From an uncultured Azospirillum sp. (GTDB taxonomy: Bacteria > Pseudomonadota > Alphaproteobacteria > RF32 > CAG-239): a stretch of DNA of 7,190 nt. Shown here one piece after another: positions 1-6,959 of the stretch. The notes beneath the pieces are model-generated. The model was given only the letters and a program-made list of their open reading frames with translations. It was not told where the DNA came from and did not search any database. Numbering within the stretch: position 1 is the first letter of the stretch; each line of letters begins with the position of its first letter. The position numbers and the translations under genes are program-made. The DNA lies in the NCBI GenBank assembly GCA_947383875.1, contig CANDEX010000078.1, positions 1-7,190 of the forward strand, written 5' to 3'.

Positions 1-70
1 GTAAAAATTCTTCTCTGGAAATTTACAATTGATTTTTCTACAATCAGAAAAAACTCTTGAAAGTAAAATC

Positions 71-550
71 ATGACCATAAAAATTGAATATTTTCCGGTT
101 TACTATACTAAATTATCCCACTACCGAGATACGACTTGTAACCTGACCTATGCTACGCCGGATTCTGCCTGCTTCGACATTTGTGCAGCATTAACTGCTC
201 CGGTGAGCATTGCCCCCGGCGAAAGGATTAAATGCCCGACCGGAATTAAAATAGCGCCGCAAAACCCGTTCTGGTGCAGTATTAACGGTCGCAGCGGACT
301 TGCCGCAAACCATGGAATTATTCCCATCGGCGGCATCATCGATACCGACTACCGAGGCGAAATCATGGTTATCCTGTTAAATACCAATCCGGCCGATGGC
401 GAAACTTATACCATCAACCCCGGTGATAAAATAGCACAAGGCGAATTTCCGTTTCCTTATAAAGCCGACTTCCAGGAAATCAGCAATGAAGAATTTGACA
501 AGCTGGCAACATCCCGCGGCAGCAATGGCTTCGGCTCTTCCGGCAGATAA
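71..550 (+). CDS. dut: Deoxyuridine 5'-triphosphate nucleotidohydrolase (dUTPase), trimeric type
   Basis: It hydrolyses dUTP to dUMP and pyrophosphate in the cytoplasm, keeping uracil out of DNA and supplying dUMP for thymidylate synthesis. All five motifs of the homotrimeric dUTPase family are visible in the 159-residue product. Motif 1 is ACFDICAA (33-40). Motif 2 is GRSGLAANHGI (73-83), with the conserved Ser75. Motif 3 is GGIIDTDYRGEI (87-98), with the presumed catalytic Asp91 and uracil-stacking Tyr94. Motif 4 is GDKIAQ (118-123). Motif 5 is the glycine-rich RGSNGFGSSG tail (149-158). I chose the ATG at 71, preceded by a weak GAAAG at 59-63 with 7-nt spacing. An in-frame TTG at 29 would add 14 residues with no family support. 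Oddities are Gly73 where Pro is common in motif 2, QG where QL is common in motif 4, and Asn152 in place of a usual Gly in motif 5. The gene stands alone and converges with clpX. Identity is secure. Confidence 0.95.
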   Translation: MTIKIEYFPVYYTKLSHYRDTTCNLTYATPDSACFDICAALTAPVSIAPGERIKCPTGIKIAPQNPFWCSINGRSGLAANHGIIPIGGIIDTDYRGEIMVILLNTNPADGETYTINPGDKIAQGEFPFPYKADFQEISNEEFDKLATSRGSNGFGSSGR

Positions 551-573
551 ACTTTTCTCCCGTCCAAACCATG

Positions 574-603
574 AAAAAAACTCCCGCAGTTGCGGGAGTT
601 TTT
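574..603. terminator. Bidirectional Rho-independent terminator between dut and clpX
   Basis: A perfect GC-rich stem CTCCCGC (581-587) pairs with GCGGGAG (592-598) around the four-base loop AGTT. An A run ending at 580 and a T run at 599-603 flank it. The A and T runs can extend the stem, and each serves as the U tract for one strand. It lies 24 nt after the dut stop and 6 nt after the clpX stop, so it should end both convergent transcripts. Confidence 0.93.
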
Positions 604-609
604 ATTTAT

Positions 610-1872
610 TTAAGCGGATTTGCTTTCCTTGGAAATAACATATTCCGGCTCGGCATTTTCATTGATAACCTTATCGGTTATAATAATTTCACTGACATTT
701 TTCTTATCCGGAATATCATACATAATCTGCAACAGATTCTCTTCCATAATCGCCCGCAGACCACGAGCGCCGGTCTTGCGTTCAATAGCTTTTTTCGCAA
801 TTGCCTTAAGCGCTTCCTCGGTAATTGTCAGCTTGACCCCTTCCATCTCAAACAAAGCTTCATATTGCTTAACCAAAGCATTTTTCGGCTCTGTCAAAAC
901 GCGAACCAAAGCGTCTTCTTTCAAGTCATCCAAAGTGGCGATAATCGGCAAACGTCCGATAAATTCGGGAATCAAACCGAACTTCAGCAAATCTTCCGGC
1001 TGAACATCTTTCAATACTTCCCCGATGCTCTTTTCTTCCGGACTGCTGACTTTTGCGCCAAAACCGATAGAGGTTTCATTACCGCGCCGATTAACGATTT
1101 TTTCCAAACCGGCAAAAGCACCGCCGCAAATAAATAGGATATTGGTGGTATCGACGTGCAGAAATTCCTGTTGCGGATGTTTGCGCCCGCCTTGAGGAGG
1201 AACATTGGCAACCGTACCTTCAATAATTTTCAGCAAAGCCTGTTGCACGCCTTCGCCTGATACGTCACGCGTAATTGACGGACCGTCAGTTTTGCGGGTA
1301 ATCTTATCGATTTCATCAATATAAACGATACCGCGCTGCGCTTTTTCAATATCATAATTTGCAGCTTGCACCAACTTCAAAATAATGTTCTCGACATCTT
1401 CGCCGACATAACCGGCCTCAGTCAGTGTAGTTGCATCAGAAATTGCAAACGGCACATCCAAAATTTTAGCAAGTGTCTGCGCCAACAATGTTTTACCGCT
1501 ACCCGTTGAACCAATTAAAATCACATTAGACTTAGAAATTTCAACATCCTTATTAGTCTTCTGAGAATTCAAACGCTTGTAATGGTTATAAACAGCAACA
1601 GACAAAACTTTTTTAGCTTCATCCTGACCGATAACATATTGGTCAAGAAACTCTTTGATTTTTGACGGTGTCGGCAGTTTTTCCGGCGTAATTCCAGCTT
1701 CGGCTTTACGTTCTTCCTCAAGCTCGTCAGCCACAATATTTATACAGACTTCAATGCATTCGTCACAAATATACACACCTCGACCGGCAACCAGCTTTTT
1801 CACTTCTGCCTGGCTTTTTCCGCAAAAGGAACAATGCAGCATCTCTCCGTTATTTTCTTTTTCGTCACTCAT
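610..1872 (-). CDS. clpX: ATP-dependent Clp protease ATP-binding subunit ClpX
   Basis: This AAA+ unfoldase forms a hexamer that recognises tagged substrates (such as ssrA), unfolds them and threads them into ClpP in the cytoplasm. The 420-residue product has the usual full length. The N-terminal zinc-binding domain has Cys14, Cys17, Cys36 and Cys39. Walker A is GSTGSGKT (121-128), with Ser where many homologues have Pro. The pore loop is GYVG (154-157), Walker B is VYIDEID (183-189) and the RKH loop is 230-232. The ClpP-docking IGF loop is 269-271. The arginine finger is in FIGRLP (Arg307) and sensor 2 is GARGLR (Arg370). No key residue is missing. It starts 9 nt after the clpP stop. Its Shine-Dalgarno AGGA (1880-1883) overlaps that stop codon with 7-nt spacing, so co-transcription and probable translational coupling with clpP are expected. 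Its transcript ends at the hairpin at 574-603. Confidence 0.98.
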   Translation of the reverse strand: MSDEKENNGEMLHCSFCGKSQAEVKKLVAGRGVYICDECIEVCINIVADELEEERKAEAGITPEKLPTPSKIKEFLDQYVIGQDEAKKVLSVAVYNHYKRLNSQKTNKDVEISKSNVILIGSTGSGKTLLAQTLAKILDVPFAISDATTLTEAGYVGEDVENIILKLVQAANYDIEKAQRGIVYIDEIDKITRKTDGPSITRDVSGEGVQQALLKIIEGTVANVPPQGGRKHPQQEFLHVDTTNILFICGGAFAGLEKIVNRRGNETSIGFGAKVSSPEEKSIGEVLKDVQPEDLLKFGLIPEFIGRLPIIATLDDLKEDALVRVLTEPKNALVKQYEALFEMEGVKLTITEEALKAIAKKAIERKTGARGLRAIMEENLLQIMYDIPDKKNVSEIIITDKVINENAEPEYVISKESKSA

Positions 1873-1881
1873 CGTTTCATC

Positions 1882-2511
1882 CTATTTAATATCATTACGA
1901 GAGGTTACAATCTGGTCAATCAAACCAAATTTCAAAGCTTCTTCCGGGGTCATAAAATTATCGCGATCCATTGCTTTTTCAATAACCGATAATTTCTGCC
2001 CGGTATTTTCGGCATAAATCTGATTCAGGCGCTTACGCATATCCAAAATTAATTTAGCTTGAATTTCAATATCTGTCGCCTGCCCTTTAGCACCGCCTGA
2101 CGGCTGGTGAATCATAATTTGAGAGTTCGGCAGGGAGAAACGTTTCCCTTTAGTACCGCCGGCTAACAGGAAAGACCCCATAGAACAAGCCTGCCCGATA
2201 CAAATCGTTGCCACATCACAGCTGATGTATTTCATTGTATCATACATTGCCATACCGGAAGTAATTACCCCGCCCGGAGAATTAATATACAGGGAAATAT
2301 CCTTTTTGGGATTTTCAGATTCCAAAAACAACAACTGCGCGCAGACCAAAGAAGAAATATCATCATTAACTTCCCCGGTCAGAAAAATGATTCTTTCCTT
2401 CAACAAACGGGAATAAATATCAAAAGAACGTTCCCCTCTTGACGTCTGTTCAATCACCATCGGCACTAATGTGCTGTTGTATATTTCCAAAGGATTTCTC
2501 TCAGTCATCAT
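1882..2511 (-). CDS. clpP: ATP-dependent Clp protease proteolytic subunit ClpP
   Basis: This is the serine peptidase that forms the two-ring, 14-subunit chamber degrading proteins fed in by ClpX (or ClpA). The 209-residue product matches the usual length of about 200. The catalytic triad is intact: Ser110 in GQACSMGSF, His135 in IMIHQPSGG and Asp184 in the MDRDNF segment. The oxyanion and substrate-strand region INSPGG (76-81) is present. A Cys (109) sits just before the nucleophile where Ala is usual. Two adjacent ATGs (2511 and 2508) could start translation. The ribosome-binding sequence AAGGA (2516-2520) is 4 nt from the first and 7 nt from the second, so the second may be the real start, shortening the protein by one residue. 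The first residues are probably removed, as in the short propeptide of other ClpPs. clpX follows in the same operon. No trigger factor gene lies upstream; a glycosyltransferase gene does. Confidence 0.98.
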   Translation of the reverse strand: MMTERNPLEIYNSTLVPMVIEQTSRGERSFDIYSRLLKERIIFLTGEVNDDISSLVCAQLLFLESENPKKDISLYINSPGGVITSGMAMYDTMKYISCDVATICIGQACSMGSFLLAGGTKGKRFSLPNSQIMIHQPSGGAKGQATDIEIQAKLILDMRKRLNQIYAENTGQKLSVIEKAMDRDNFMTPEEALKFGLIDQIVTSRNDIK

Positions 2512-2591
2512 AACTTCCTTATCATAATAAACATTTTAAAACTTACACAAGTTTACATAGATATAATCAATAAATTATTAATAACCGCCTT
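2512..2591 (-). promoter_or_regulatory. Upstream region of clpP: candidate promoter and inverted repeat
   Basis: This 80-bp AT-rich gap separates the glycosyltransferase stop from clpP and shows no GC-rich terminator hairpin. On the minus strand, TTGTGT (2545-2550) and TATGAT (2521-2526) are spaced 18 bp and resemble a sigma-70 promoter. However, its start point would fall inside the Shine-Dalgarno sequence. TAAAAT (2533-2538) is an alternative -10 that would leave a short leader, but it has no good -35. An inverted repeat AAACTT-ACAC-AAGTTT occupies 2539-2554 and overlaps both candidates, so it could be an operator. The Shine-Dalgarno AAGGA is at 2516-2520. The existence of a clpP promoter here is inferred; its exact position is uncertain. 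Confidence 0.35.
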
Positions 2592-3548
2592 TTAATCTTC
2601 GCGACGGGTCGTTTCATCCACAATATATAAAGGCCTGCGTTTCACCTCTATAAAAATTTTAGCCATATATTCGCCTATAATGCCTAAAGACAGCAATTGT
2701 ACGCCGCTGAAAATCGTAATGACAGTCACCAATGACGCCCACCCGACCAGAGTTTTGCCATGCGCCCAGCCATACATAAGATAAGCCATGAAAATCAAGC
2801 TGAGAAAACAAACGGCAAACCCGGTAAAGGTCACCAAACGCAAAGGCACGATTGAAAAACTGGATATCCCGCTCCACGCAAACCCCAACATTTTCATCAA
2901 CGGATATTTAGTTTCTCCGGCTTCTCGCGCCTTACGGTCATAATAAACTTTATCATATTTAAAACCAACCAAAGGCACCAGCGCCCTCAAAAACAGATTG
3001 CGTTCCGGAAACTCTTTTAACTGGTTGACAGCTCGCCGTGTCATCATGCGAAAATCCGCATGATTGTATACTATATTGACTCCCAGCAGTTTCATTAATT
3101 TATAAAAAGCCAATGCCGAATATTTCTTGAAAAACGTATCTGTTTGCCGGCTGTCCCGCACACCATAAACAATATCGCACCCGGAATTAATCTTTTTTAG
3201 CATTTCGCGAATTGCGCAGCAATCATCCTGCAAATCTGCATCTATGGTAACGTATATATCAGCCTCGCATTCATACATCCCCGCAATAATTGCTTTTTGA
3301 TGTCCAAAATTGCGCGATAAACTGACACCGTAAAAAATCTTATCTTTTGCCGCGGCCTGCTGAATAAGTTCCCATGTTTTATCCTGACTGCCGTCATTCA
3401 CCAAACAAACGACACTGTCCCTGCTGACTTCTTTGCGTTTAATCATCTCCGTTAACAAACCGCCGATAACCTGAAGCGTTTTAGGTAAAATCTCTTCCTC
3501 ATAATAACAGGGCACAACGATTGCAAGTTTAGGTAATTTTTCAGCCAT
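2592..3548 (-). CDS. GtrB/ArnC-like polyprenyl-phosphate glycosyltransferase (GT2, membrane-anchored)
   Basis: Members of this family move a sugar from a nucleotide-sugar to undecaprenyl (or dolichyl) phosphate on the cytoplasmic face of the inner membrane. The 318-residue product has the typical length. A GT-A domain opens with AIVVPCYYEEE (9-19), followed by VNDGSQDKT (50-58), SRNFGHQKA (78-86) and the metal-binding DADLQDD (103-109). ADFRMMTRRAV (164-174) and GETKYPLMKML (211-221) are family signatures. Two hydrophobic helices follow (about 232-258 and 268-292), then the characteristic GEYMAKIFIEVKRRPLYIV tail (292-310). The start has a strong Shine-Dalgarno GAGGAG 5 nt upstream. The gene begins 19 nt after the methyltransferase stop, so they form one transcription unit. 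Family is clear. Sugar and lipid are not determined; glucose, mannose, aminoarabinose or others remain possible. It may partner the GtrA-like protein at the right edge of the window. Confidence 0.9.
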   Translation of the reverse strand: MAEKLPKLAIVVPCYYEEEILPKTLQVIGGLLTEMIKRKEVSRDSVVCLVNDGSQDKTWELIQQAAAKDKIFYGVSLSRNFGHQKAIIAGMYECEADIYVTIDADLQDDCCAIREMLKKINSGCDIVYGVRDSRQTDTFFKKYSALAFYKLMKLLGVNIVYNHADFRMMTRRAVNQLKEFPERNLFLRALVPLVGFKYDKVYYDRKAREAGETKYPLMKMLGFAWSGISSFSIVPLRLVTFTGFAVCFLSLIFMAYLMYGWAHGKTLVGWASLVTVITIFSGVQLLSLGIIGEYMAKIFIEVKRRPLYIVDETTRRED

Positions 3549-3567
3549 TTCTGCTCCTCATAAATAA

Positions 3568-4383
3568 TTAACGCCATCTTTGAACATATTTTATCAATCC
3601 GGGAAATTTCACCAACAACAAACGTTTAACGTTAAACATTAAACGCGAACCGGAAAACCGCCTCTTTTTTTGTTTAAGAAATTTTTCATTGTTCTTTAGG
3701 GCATTCTTTTCTCCGGCTTTCACTAATCTTGTTTGGACAATAAACTGCATAACTTCGGAATATGCATCATCAGAAATAAATGCGGAAACTTCATCAGGAA
3801 GCTCTTTCAAACGGTGCGGCTGAAAACCGTCTGCCGGAAGCGTAGTCATTTTCCATGCTTCAATTACTAAACCCAAACCGCTTAAAAAAGCTACAAACGA
3901 CTTTGCAGTAAAAAAACGCAAATGCGTTTTATCTAAAATCCCTAACTCCGTATATGTCCAATCATTAAGCAGCAAATTAGCTTTGATACTGGCATGGGCA
4001 ATATTAGGTACGGAAATAATTAATTTTGCCTCCGGGGCTAACAGTTTTTTCAATTGGGATACGGCATATTCAGGCTTCATCAAGTGTTCCAAAACATCGG
4101 CGCAGACAATATAATCAAAATTATCTGCCAGCATTTCGGCCTGAAAATGATTCATATCCCATCTGTAAATTTTCTCATATGCCCCGGTTTGTTCGCTTGC
4201 GGCAGCATTCTCAGCTTCATATTCAATGCCCCAAACCCGGCAATTCTTTTTTTGAAGCAAACACCCCAAATCTCCGGCGCCACAACCAACGTCCAATACT
4301 CTGCTTTCCGGCCTAATCATTTCTGCCACAAGGGCAACGCTGTCATTATTATTCAAACAACTCCCATTATGGCTGTAAAGCAT
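3568..4383 (-). CDS. Class I SAM-dependent methyltransferase
   Basis: The 271-residue product is a Rossmann-type methyltransferase. The SAM-binding motif I is VLDVGCGAGDLG (29-40). The acidic end of strand 2 is Glu54 in WGIEYE, Asp76 fits the motif II acidic position, and the post-motif is DVLEHL (96-101). SVPNIAH (124-130) and LDKTHLRFFT (150-159) recur in methyltransferases found in polysaccharide and O-antigen gene clusters, so a sugar or glycan acceptor is a reasonable inference, but the substrate is unknown. The last 45 residues or so form a strongly basic tail (rich in Lys and Arg, about 227-271) that is not part of the fold and could mediate membrane contact. The Shine-Dalgarno-like GGGG is 7 nt from the ATG. 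It is the first gene of the minus-strand block and lies next to the GtrB-like gene. The length is too great for MetW, which it superficially resembles. Confidence 0.85.
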   Translation of the reverse strand: MLYSHNGSCLNNNDSVALVAEMIRPESRVLDVGCGAGDLGCLLQKKNCRVWGIEYEAENAAASEQTGAYEKIYRWDMNHFQAEMLADNFDYIVCADVLEHLMKPEYAVSQLKKLLAPEAKLIISVPNIAHASIKANLLLNDWTYTELGILDKTHLRFFTAKSFVAFLSGLGLVIEAWKMTTLPADGFQPHRLKELPDEVSAFISDDAYSEVMQFIVQTRLVKAGEKNALKNNEKFLKQKKRRFSGSRLMFNVKRLLLVKFPGLIKYVQRWR

Positions 4384-4482
4384 AAACTATCCCCAAACAA
4401 CAAAAAAAGAATAAAAAATCAATATAATTTATATATAATTAGTATTTATTAATAAATCTCAAAAAAGCAAAAGCATTTTTTT
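4384..4482. promoter_or_regulatory. Divergent intergenic promoter region
   Basis: About 84% of these 99 bp are A or T, and the region must hold the promoters for both glycan blocks. On the plus strand TATAAT occurs twice (4423-4428 and 4434-4439) without a convincing -35. The second would give a leader of roughly 35-40 nt. On the minus strand TTGAGA (4457-4462) matches five of six -35 consensus bases, with weak -10 candidates 17-19 bp downstream. A perfect 14-bp palindrome ATTTATTAATAAAT lies at 4444-4457 between the promoter elements. It could be an operator or simply a product of the base composition. Confidence 0.45.
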
Positions 4483-5298
4483 ATGTCCAATATAAAAGTT
4501 TCGGTTCTCATTCCTGTTTACAATGGAGCTCCTTTCTTAAAAGAAGCCCTAGACAGCATACTCAACCAAACTTTTACTGATTTTGAATTAATACTTCTTA
4601 ACGACGCCTCTCCCGATAACTCTGAAGAAATCATAAAACAATACAACGACGACCGCATTCGCTATTATCGCAACAAAAAAAATTTAGGCATTTCTGCCAG
4701 CCGCAACAAACTTATGGATTTAGCTCAGGGGGAATATTGGGTTATTATGGATAATGATGACATCTCTTTACCATTCCGCCTGGAAGAGCAAGTCAAATTC
4801 ATGGATAAACATCCTGACATCACAATGGCGGGAAGCTGGTGCGAATTGTTTAGCAGCAGGTCGGACAAAGGAATAATCAGCTACCTGAAATACTGTTTTT
4901 ATAACCTCGGCTGGCTCTGGACTCAAAAAAATTTCCCTGACTGGAGCGATATGTTTCAGGGAAATCCTGTTATGCACACAACTTCGATTCTCCGCAGCAG
5001 CGACATAAAAAAACATCACATCTGTTATAATCAGGACTACTCTCCGGCAGAAGATTACGACCTCTGCCGCCAAATATTGGCTGCCGGATTAAAGCTGGCC
5101 AATCAACCCAAACTATTGGCCAAATATCGCTGGTTTGGCAATAACGTTTCCATTACCCGTCGTCCCGCCATGAAAATTGCCGACGCAAAAGTCAAATCTG
5201 ATGTCCGGGCTGTTTTACACACCAAACAACCGCCTTACCCTTATTACAAAGTAATCTTACAAAAATTGCGATTAAAATTCTTAACGAGGAAATATTAA
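4483..5298 (+). CDS. Family 2 (GT-A) glycosyltransferase, soluble
   Basis: This is a probable inverting glycosyltransferase that uses a nucleotide-sugar in the cytoplasm to extend an envelope glycan. Sugar and acceptor are unknown. The 271-residue product begins with the GT2 signature KVSVLIPVYNG (5-15). LLNDASPDNS (38-47) and NLGISASRN (67-75) follow, then the metal-binding DNDD (90-93). GNPVMHTTSILR (160-171) comes next, and AEDYDLC (189-195) carries the likely catalytic acidic residues. No membrane helix is evident. The start is fixed by the signature right after it, but the ATG is preceded by a T run and no Shine-Dalgarno-like sequence, which is unusual beside its neighbours. It is the first gene of the plus-strand operon, and its stop codon overlaps the next start (TAATG). 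It differs from the GtrB-like protein at 2592-3548 in lacking the C-terminal membrane helices. Confidence 0.9.
   Translation: MSNIKVSVLIPVYNGAPFLKEALDSILNQTFTDFELILLNDASPDNSEEIIKQYNDDRIRYYRNKKNLGISASRNKLMDLAQGEYWVIMDNDDISLPFRLEEQVKFMDKHPDITMAGSWCELFSSRSDKGIISYLKYCFYNLGWLWTQKNFPDWSDMFQGNPVMHTTSILRSSDIKKHHICYNQDYSPAEDYDLCRQILAAGLKLANQPKLLAKYRWFGNNVSITRRPAMKIADAKVKSDVRAVLHTKQPPYPYYKVILQKLRLKFLTRKY
5286..5290 (+). promoter_or_regulatory. Strong ribosome-binding site for the polytopic membrane protein
   Basis: GAGGA lies 7 nt before the ATG at 5298, inside the last codons of the upstream glycosyltransferase. It supports this start, which overlaps the preceding TAA by one base, and suggests translational coupling. 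Confidence 0.8.
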
Positions 5299-6959
5299 TG
5301 CTGCAAGAACCTCTTTTCCAAGAAAACATATTGTCAACTATTCTCCGCAATTTTGATTTTTACCTGTTCGGTTCAAATTGGCTGCCTTATGCCTTAGGCC
5401 TACTAGCTTTACTAAGTTTAACCGTACTCACTCTCAAGTGGGCCGGAGCTGAAAAAGAAAATTATTTATTTCCGCCCCATCACATCCCTTTCAATCGCTA
5501 CAATCAAAGCGGACTGTATTTCTGCCTGCTCTGCTTCGGCATATATGCTTTTAATGTTTTTTCTTTAGACAATACTCTGTTCAACAACTATGACTTGATG
5601 AGCGTAAATACAACATTTATTTTCGATAAAGGAGTCGCTGCTACCTATGCTAACGACAGGCTGGCCCCCATTTCCTTTTTTGATTTGAATTTTCTCTATG
5701 CCGTAACCCATAACTTTGCGCTGATTAATATATATGTCATTCTCAAACAAGCGCTGATATTATGGCTTTTATTTAATCTGCTTGATTATATTTCCATTAA
5801 AACCAGACTGTTGCTTATCGGTACAATAACTTTACTGCCGGCCGTATTCTGGGTAAATAATATTATTTTTCCCGAGCAAAACGAACTCATATTTTTACTT
5901 AGCAGTTTCATTTGTTTGCGCCGCTATACGCAAAAGCACCAATTTCGATACCTTTGGCTATATTGTTTCCTGGCCTTATTGGCCGTTTACACAAAAGAAA
6001 CAGCCATAATCTTCTACTTCGGAATACTAATATATAATCTGCTGTATTACGTATTCCACGACAAAATAAATTATCATAATTTATTCCGCCCCTGGCTGAT
6101 GGCTAAAGCTTTCCCGTTCGAATTTATAACATTTTTAATCGGCTTAAGTTTTGCTTTGTTTTACTTTCATACTGTCAACAGCATGAGTGAAAACGCCTAT
6201 GTACAATTAAGGCAGAAACCATTATTTGATCTTATAAAATTATTTAAAACAGAAATTATCCTAACTGTAATTGCCTGGATAGTTTTCATCAAAAAACTTT
6301 TCAAAAAAGAAGATTTTTCCACTTTAATCAACGAAGCATTCCTCTGGGGAGCAACATCAATCCTTTTATTTCTGCTTTTTATCCTTAAAATGGACGCAGG
6401 AGTTCCTCATACTGCTCACAAAACCTACTATGCAGTTCTATGCAGCATTTTCAGCATCATCTATATTTCTTCAAATCTAAAAAATATCGCCTTATATATA
6501 ATCTTTACAATTATAATCTGCTGGTCTTGTGCCACAAATTATTATTTTCATCACAAGGAAAACGGCGTTTACTACCGCCAAATCGCTGATTTTATGGCAG
6601 AAGAATTAACCAAAGAACCCCAAATTACCATTTCCTTTTTCAAAAATACAGAACCGTTGACTTGGATTTATGAAACATGGAGTTCAGCTTTTATGTATTA
6701 TTTTCCAGACAAAGACATTACTTTCAAATTTCTATGGCTTAAAAACAGCCCAAAGGAAGATTTAGATTTATATGTATACCATCGCTACTACAAAGCAAAA
6801 AAATTAACTAAAATTTCGTCAGACATACTTGCCGCTAATGACTATTGCATCCTCAAAAAAAACAGCGCTCATTACCAAGAAAACAAACAAGACATCAGTA
6901 AGTTCACACCTTCACTTGTCTTCGAAAACAAAATTTTTGAGGTCTATAAGCTGAAATGA
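5298..6959 (+). CDS. Polytopic membrane protein, probable GT-C-type glycosyltransferase
   Basis: I do not recognise a named family, but the architecture fits GT-C enzymes that use polyprenyl-phosphate sugars on the periplasmic side of the inner membrane. The 553-residue product has roughly ten to twelve hydrophobic segments. Clear ones lie near 29-47, 72-90, 140-162, 171-191, 218-232, 236-253, 273-291, 318-335, 346-364, 377-392 and 396-412. The loop after the second segment holds acidic residues (Asp99, Asp110) and NDRLAPISFF (119-128), which resembles the GRFxP-type motif of such proteins. FPE (191-193) and YTKETA (231-236) also recall GT-C relatives. A non-membrane C-terminal domain covers about 421-553. 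It is embedded between a GT2 glycosyltransferase (1-nt overlap) and a GtrA-family gene (4-nt overlap), which supports a role in glycan transfer. A polymerase or other glycan membrane protein is the main alternative. Confidence 0.7.
   Translation: MLQEPLFQENILSTILRNFDFYLFGSNWLPYALGLLALLSLTVLTLKWAGAEKENYLFPPHHIPFNRYNQSGLYFCLLCFGIYAFNVFSLDNTLFNNYDLMSVNTTFIFDKGVAATYANDRLAPISFFDLNFLYAVTHNFALINIYVILKQALILWLLFNLLDYISIKTRLLLIGTITLLPAVFWVNNIIFPEQNELIFLLSSFICLRRYTQKHQFRYLWLYCFLALLAVYTKETAIIFYFGILIYNLLYYVFHDKINYHNLFRPWLMAKAFPFEFITFLIGLSFALFYFHTVNSMSENAYVQLRQKPLFDLIKLFKTEIILTVIAWIVFIKKLFKKEDFSTLINEAFLWGATSILLFLLFILKMDAGVPHTAHKTYYAVLCSIFSIIYISSNLKNIALYIIFTIIICWSCATNYYFHHKENGVYYRQIADFMAEELTKEPQITISFFKNTEPLTWIYETWSSAFMYYFPDKDITFKFLWLKNSPKEDLDLYVYHRYYKAKKLTKISSDILAANDYCILKKNSAHYQENKQDISKFTPSLVFENKIFEVYKLK

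Noticed and set aside
29..70. Upstream TTG start for dut
   Set aside because: The 14 extra residues have no family support, and the ATG at 71 has an acceptable spacing to GAAAG.
571..1137. 188-codon plus-strand open frame beginning in the terminator
   Set aside because: It is antisense to clpX, has no ribosome-binding site, starts inside the terminator hairpin and shows no family motif. It is a shadow frame.
1655..2017. Plus-strand open frame across the clpP-clpX junction
   Set aside because: Serine-rich, low-complexity translation antisense to two secure genes; no start signal.
2555..2570. TATAAT on the plus strand upstream of clpP
   Set aside because: It would drive transcription antisense into the glycosyltransferase gene and has no -35 at proper spacing; it is expected in AT-rich DNA.
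3568..4383. MetW (methionine biosynthesis) as identity of the methyltransferase
   Set aside because: The protein is longer than MetW, has glycan-cluster-type motifs, and metX is not adjacent.
4026..4452. Two plus-strand open frames opposite the methyltransferase
   Set aside because: They are antisense to a gene with clear SAM-binding motifs, and neither encodes a recognisable domain.
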